A stretch of 64,000 nt of DNA, taken from the NCBI GenBank assembly GCA_903928895.1, contig CAIYSR010000093.1:62001-126000 (forward strand), written 5' to 3'. This stretch comes from an uncultured Rhodospirillales bacterium (lineage in GTDB: Bacteria; Pseudomonadota; Alphaproteobacteria; Acetobacterales; Acetobacteraceae). This document shows, in pieces, positions 63,468 to 64,000 of the stretch. How positions within the stretch are numbered: the first letter of the stretch is position 1; every line of letters begins with the position of its first letter. The position numbers and the translations under genes are program-made. The notes under the pieces were generated by a model. The model saw nothing but the letters and a program-made list of their open reading frames with translations. It did no database searches and was not told the DNA's origin.

Positions 63468-64000
63468 CGTGGAGATCGGTCCAGAGACAAACCTCGCGCT
63501 GTTGAACGGCGGCGAGATCGCGCAGTACCGGCGGGATGGATACGTGGTGGTGCGGGGGGTGCTGGGGCCGGCGCATGTGGACGCGTGTAAGCAGGCATTG
63601 ACCGACCTGGCGCTCGGTGTGCTGCCAGCGGCCGAAACCAAGCTGATGTACGAGACGGGAATTGATATCACGGGCATGAGCCCGGGTGAGCGCGAATATG
63701 CGATCCGCAAATATATGGATTTCTGCGGGGATTCAGCAGCGCTCAAGGCGGCGGCGTTCAGCCGCCGCCTGCACCTGGTGCTGGACCAGTTGCTGGGGCA
63801 GGGGCGTGTGCTGTTCCAGGAGATGGCTTTGGTGAAGCCGCCGCGGATCGGCTCGGAGAAGCCATGGCATCAGGATGCGGCGTATTTCCGCATCAAGGAT
63901 CCGGGGCTCGTGGTCGGCGTGTGGATCGCGCTCGACGAGGCCTCGGCGATGAACGGCTGCATGGAGATGGTGCCGGGGAGTCATCTCGGCGGCGGGGTAC
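63468..64000 (+). CDS. Phytanoyl-CoA dioxygenase family protein (partial, 3' end outside window)
   Basis: At least 177 residues of an open frame run to the window edge without a stop. The GTG start has a GGAGGA site 7 bp upstream. Sequence [22 protein letters not shown] is the typical N-terminus of the family, and [12 protein letters not shown] holds the HxD iron-binding pair of 2-oxoglutarate/Fe(II) oxygenases. [10 protein letters not shown] is the conserved segment before the distal histidine. The substrate is unknown. It is divergent from upp. Confidence 0.88.

Overview
The window is a GC-rich (by eye about two thirds G+C) chromosomal segment of an alphaproteobacterium. Gene order (Tim44-like/mltA, secB, dnaA-rpsT, mutM divergent from ubiE, ubiE-coaBC-dut) and protein style point to Rhodospirillales, probably Acetobacteraceae. 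That placement is an inference from recognised families, not a database match. Genes are tightly packed, with many 4-bp ATGA/GTGA start-stop overlaps. I saw no rRNA, tRNA, CRISPR array, transposase or prophage gene, and no recognisable transcriptional regulator gene.

Layout. (1) 1-18738 is mostly core: gamma-carbonic-anhydrase-like gene (cut by the edge) and argC, a flavodoxin-like gene, a secreted hypothetical, a GH43-like beta-propeller, an orphan DNA methyltransferase, mltA, a Tim44-like gene, a histidine phosphatase, secB, modBC without modA, dnaA, rpsT, a crotonase, mutM, ubiE-coaBC-dut (no ubiB between), and a NitT/TauT-type ABC pair with a double-length permease and no binding protein. 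(2) 18745-44062 is a catabolic island: two dipeptide/oligopeptide-type ABC transporters, each with a Tat-exported binding protein, bracket a plus-strand operon (24145-35115). That operon encodes an indolepyruvate-oxidoreductase-like pair, a two-subunit Rieske oxygenase, a CoA ligase, a thiolase-fold protein lacking the thiolase cysteine, a DUF35/OB-SDR fusion, an isatin-hydrolase-like cyclase and an SDR. An Ldh-type dehydrogenase and a flavin monooxygenase follow. (3) 44220-52473 is mixed: two orphan Flp pilins, a lone binding protein, a DUF6134-like gene, an aminotransferase, recQ, an LLM oxidoreductase and an aldo-keto reductase. (4) 52629-62700 is surface polysaccharide: rfbBACD plus a GT2, a hexapeptide acyltransferase, two proteins with FYxxxNPDVA-type repeats (one fused to GT2 and WbsX/GH99-like domains) and a GT4. 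(5) upp and a truncated phytanoyl-CoA-dioxygenase-like gene end the window.

Most interesting reading. The 24145-35115 operon fits a route in which an indole-acetate-type compound is oxygenated (Rieske pair), activated (CoA ligase), cleaved by a retro-aldol reaction (cysteine-less thiolase plus DUF35 partner, as in steroid side-chain Ltp2/DUF35 aldolases) to isatin plus acetyl-CoA, then ring-opened by the isatin-hydrolase-like enzyme. This resembles bacterial auxin-degradation loci, but the cleavage step and the dead-looking SDR fusion are hypotheses from this sequence. Other notable items are a four-copy AT-rich hairpin repeat family at gene 3' ends and a PEP-CTERM protein gene split by one in-frame stop.
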